A stretch of DNA of 7,202 nucleotides from assembly GCA_017425745.1 (NCBI GenBank), contig JAFOXT010000010.1, forward strand, positions 1-7,202, in the 5' to 3' direction. The translations under genes were made by a program, and so were the position numbers. The notes beneath the pieces are model-generated. The model ran no database searches. It was given only the letters and a program-made list of their open reading frames with translations, and was not told where the DNA came from. The stretch comes from Clostridia bacterium. Lineage in GTDB: Bacteria > Bacillota > Clostridia > Oscillospirales > Acutalibacteraceae. Below are positions 6,028 through 7,202 of this stretch, in pieces. Position 1 is the stretch's first letter; every line of letters begins with the position of its first letter.

Positions 6028-6720
6028 ATGCAGAAAAACATATCAGAAGCTCTTGATGAGCTGAGAAAAATAGATGCAAAAGATGTTGACGCAATAAGTG
6101 AAAGACTGAACGATTTTTCAACTATGATGGCGTATTACCGTTGTGCTATAATGGAAATTGAAACAAAATTCAATGTGCTCAACGAGGAGTTTTCTTTACA
6201 GTATGACCGCAACCCCATAAACGGAATGAAAAGCCGTCTTAAAAGTCTTGCCAGTATAAAGGGCAAAATGGAAAAGAAGGGTCTGCCCTTTACCGTTGAG
6301 GACATTGAAGAAAACATAAACGATATAGCAGGAATAAGGGTTATATGTTCTTTCCCCAATGATGTTTATATGCTTGCAGATGCTCTTCTTAAGCAGGACG
6401 ATATTACTCTTGTGAAGAAAAAGGACTATATTGAAAATCCGAAGCCAAACGGCTACAGAAGTCTTCATCTTATTGTAAGTGTGCCGATTTTTCTTGCTAA
6501 AGAAAAAAGACCTATGAAGGTTGAAATTCAGCTCAGAACAATTGCTATGGATTTCTGGGCGAGCCTTGAGCATCAGCTGAGATATAAGAAGGATTTTGAA
6601 TTTACTGAGAATATGGCAAAGGAGCTTCTTTACTGTGCCGACCTCAGTGCGGAGCTTGATTCGAAAATGGAAAGTCTCAGAAAGCTGACTATTAACGACG
6701 CATCTGAGATAGATGAGTAA
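6028..6720 (+). CDS. Small alarmone synthetase, RelA/SpoT synthetase domain only (RelQ-like)
   Basis: This 230-residue cytoplasmic enzyme is expected to transfer pyrophosphate from ATP to GTP or GDP, making (p)ppGpp or a related alarmone. Only the synthetase domain is present, with no hydrolase, TGS or ACT domains. Visible motifs are SRLKSLASIKGK (69-80, ATP-binding basic segment), NDIAGIRV (98-105) with metal-binding D99, KKKDYIENPKPNGYRSLH (130-147, the G-loop Tyr/Arg/His region) and VEIQLRT (165-171) with catalytic E166, then FWASLEHQLRYK (176-187). It is about 20 residues longer than Bacillus YjbM/RelQ, mostly at the N terminus. Several residues matching the RelQ allosteric cleft differ (see findings), so a firm RelQ name is not given. 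AAGGAG (6015-6020) lies 7 nt before the ATG. Family certain; exact product and regulation unknown. Confidence 0.92.
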   Translation: MQKNISEALDELRKIDAKDVDAISERLNDFSTMMAYYRCAIMEIETKFNVLNEEFSLQYDRNPINGMKSRLKSLASIKGKMEKKGLPFTVEDIEENINDIAGIRVICSFPNDVYMLADALLKQDDITLVKKKDYIENPKPNGYRSLHLIVSVPIFLAKEKRPMKVEIQLRTIAMDFWASLEHQLRYKKDFEFTENMAKELLYCADLSAELDSKMESLRKLTINDASEIDE

Positions 6721-6824
6721 TTTCTCTATAGAATAATAAGCTTAAAAATAATTCTTAAATTAAAAAAACGTACAAAATTTTATCTGCTTTTTTTATAAAA
6801 AATGCAAAGAATCTCCTCAAGTTA
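6721..6824. other. AT-rich gap after the alarmone synthetase, no clear terminator
   Basis: This spacer is very AT-rich. The only fold I see is a weak TGC-T run / A run-GCA pairing at 6785-6806, with no GC-rich stem. Termination of the synthetase message may be factor-dependent, or the message may read into the next gene. No small gene is evident. Confidence 0.4.
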
Positions 6825-6852
6825 TTGACATTTTCTACAATTGAGCTATAAT
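6825..6852 (+). promoter_or_regulatory. Consensus sigma-A promoter of the last gene
   Basis: Perfect TTGACA (6825-6830) and perfect TATAAT (6847-6852) are separated by 16 bp, one short of the optimum. The T/A-rich stretch upstream (6788-6802) could act as an UP element. The leader is about 40 nt. Confidence 0.88.
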
Positions 6853-6897
6853 ATTATTATGAAAGTGTGAATAAACTCATTATTGAGGAGGGGGACT

Positions 6898-7202
6898 ATG
6901 AGTTTTAAAAGCATTCTTTCTGAAAAGAGAATACCTGCCCAAACGCCCGAAAGCATAATCGGTTCAGACGGAAAAGCGGTGTTCGGTACATTTGACAAGG
7001 AATTCAGAAATATCAATCTGCTGGACATTAAAAAGCAGTGTCCGTATCTGCCGGACTGGACTAACTGGTTCAGTCTTACTCAATGGGAGGCTGTGGAGGT
7101 TAATTTCAAAGATTATAACCTGCTTATGGGTATAAGCGATATGGGTATAATCAACACAGGTCTCATCTGTCTTTATGACAAGAAAAAACGGAAGGTTACT
7201 GC
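6898..7202 (+). CDS. Probable DUF2804 family protein, 3'-truncated by window edge
   Basis: Only the first 101 codons are present, and the reading frame is open to the window end. The ribosome site AGGAGG (6886-6891) lies 6 nt before the ATG. There is no signal peptide or membrane span, so a cytoplasmic protein is likely. The fragment reads like the start of DUF2804 proteins: a short lead (IPAQTPESIIGSDG), a GTFDKEFRNINLLDIK segment, a Trp-rich stretch around residues 53-63 (DWTNWFSLTQW), then alternating strand-like segments (LLMGISDMGIINTGLICLYD). DUF2804 proteins are about 320-360 residues and have no established function. The call rests on remembered family style, not an alignment; other beta-rich families remain possible. 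Being a single gene behind a consensus promoter, it seems to be expressed independently of the synthetase. Confidence 0.6.
   Translation, partial: MSFKSILSEKRIPAQTPESIIGSDGKAVFGTFDKEFRNINLLDIKKQCPYLPDWTNWFSLTQWEAVEVNFKDYNLLMGISDMGIINTGLICLYDKKKRKVT

Noticed and set aside
6196..6573. 125-codon open frame on the reverse strand over the alarmone synthetase
   Set aside because: It is antisense to a clear conserved gene, and the translation resembles no family and lacks a convincing start context.
6785..6806. Terminator of the alarmone synthetase
   Set aside because: The stem would be almost only A-T pairs with a bulge, and it has no T tail on the + strand after the right arm.

Overview
The window reads as an ordinary chromosomal stretch from an anaerobic, Gram-positive Clostridia-type bacterium. 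Oscillospirales/Ruminococcaceae is my best guess from protein style and codon use, but it is not proven. Supporting signs are a single-chain pyruvate:ferredoxin oxidoreductase, a lipoprotein substrate-binding protein, a single-domain alarmone synthetase, strong AGGAGG-type ribosome binding sites and consensus sigma-A promoters. All genes lie on the + strand.

Layout: (1) 1-3102 is the C-terminal 1033 codons of pyruvate:ferredoxin oxidoreductase (nifJ/por), closed by a strong intrinsic terminator at 3114-3144. (2) 3146-3421 is a non-coding, AT-rich block bounded by 34-bp imperfect inverted repeats made of degenerate AAAGTTG heptamers. It looks like a MITE-type or other palindromic dispersed repeat. 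(3) 3435-5931 is a three-gene polar amino acid ABC importer: promoter, lipoprotein binding protein, hairpin, permease, ATPase, then a terminator-like hairpin. (4) 5969-6720 is a RelA/SpoT-domain small alarmone synthetase with its own extended -10 promoter. (5) 6825-7202 is a consensus promoter and the first 101 codons of a probable DUF2804 protein, cut by the window edge.

The genes fit central metabolism and nutrient sensing in a fermenter: pyruvate oxidation to acetyl-CoA with reduced ferredoxin, amino acid uptake, and (p)ppGpp-type stress signalling. Each unit appears to be transcribed separately. nifJ and the binding-protein gene have the strongly restricted codon choice of highly expressed genes, while the permease, synthetase and last gene are more relaxed. 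A hairpin between the binding protein and the permease could set this difference within the operon.

I did not find a new defence or mobile system. The points most worth checking are the repeat element between nifJ and the transporter, the 8-bp duplication that supplies the transporter promoter's -10 box, and an alarmone synthetase that keeps its catalytic residues but differs at most residues lining the known allosteric site of RelQ.
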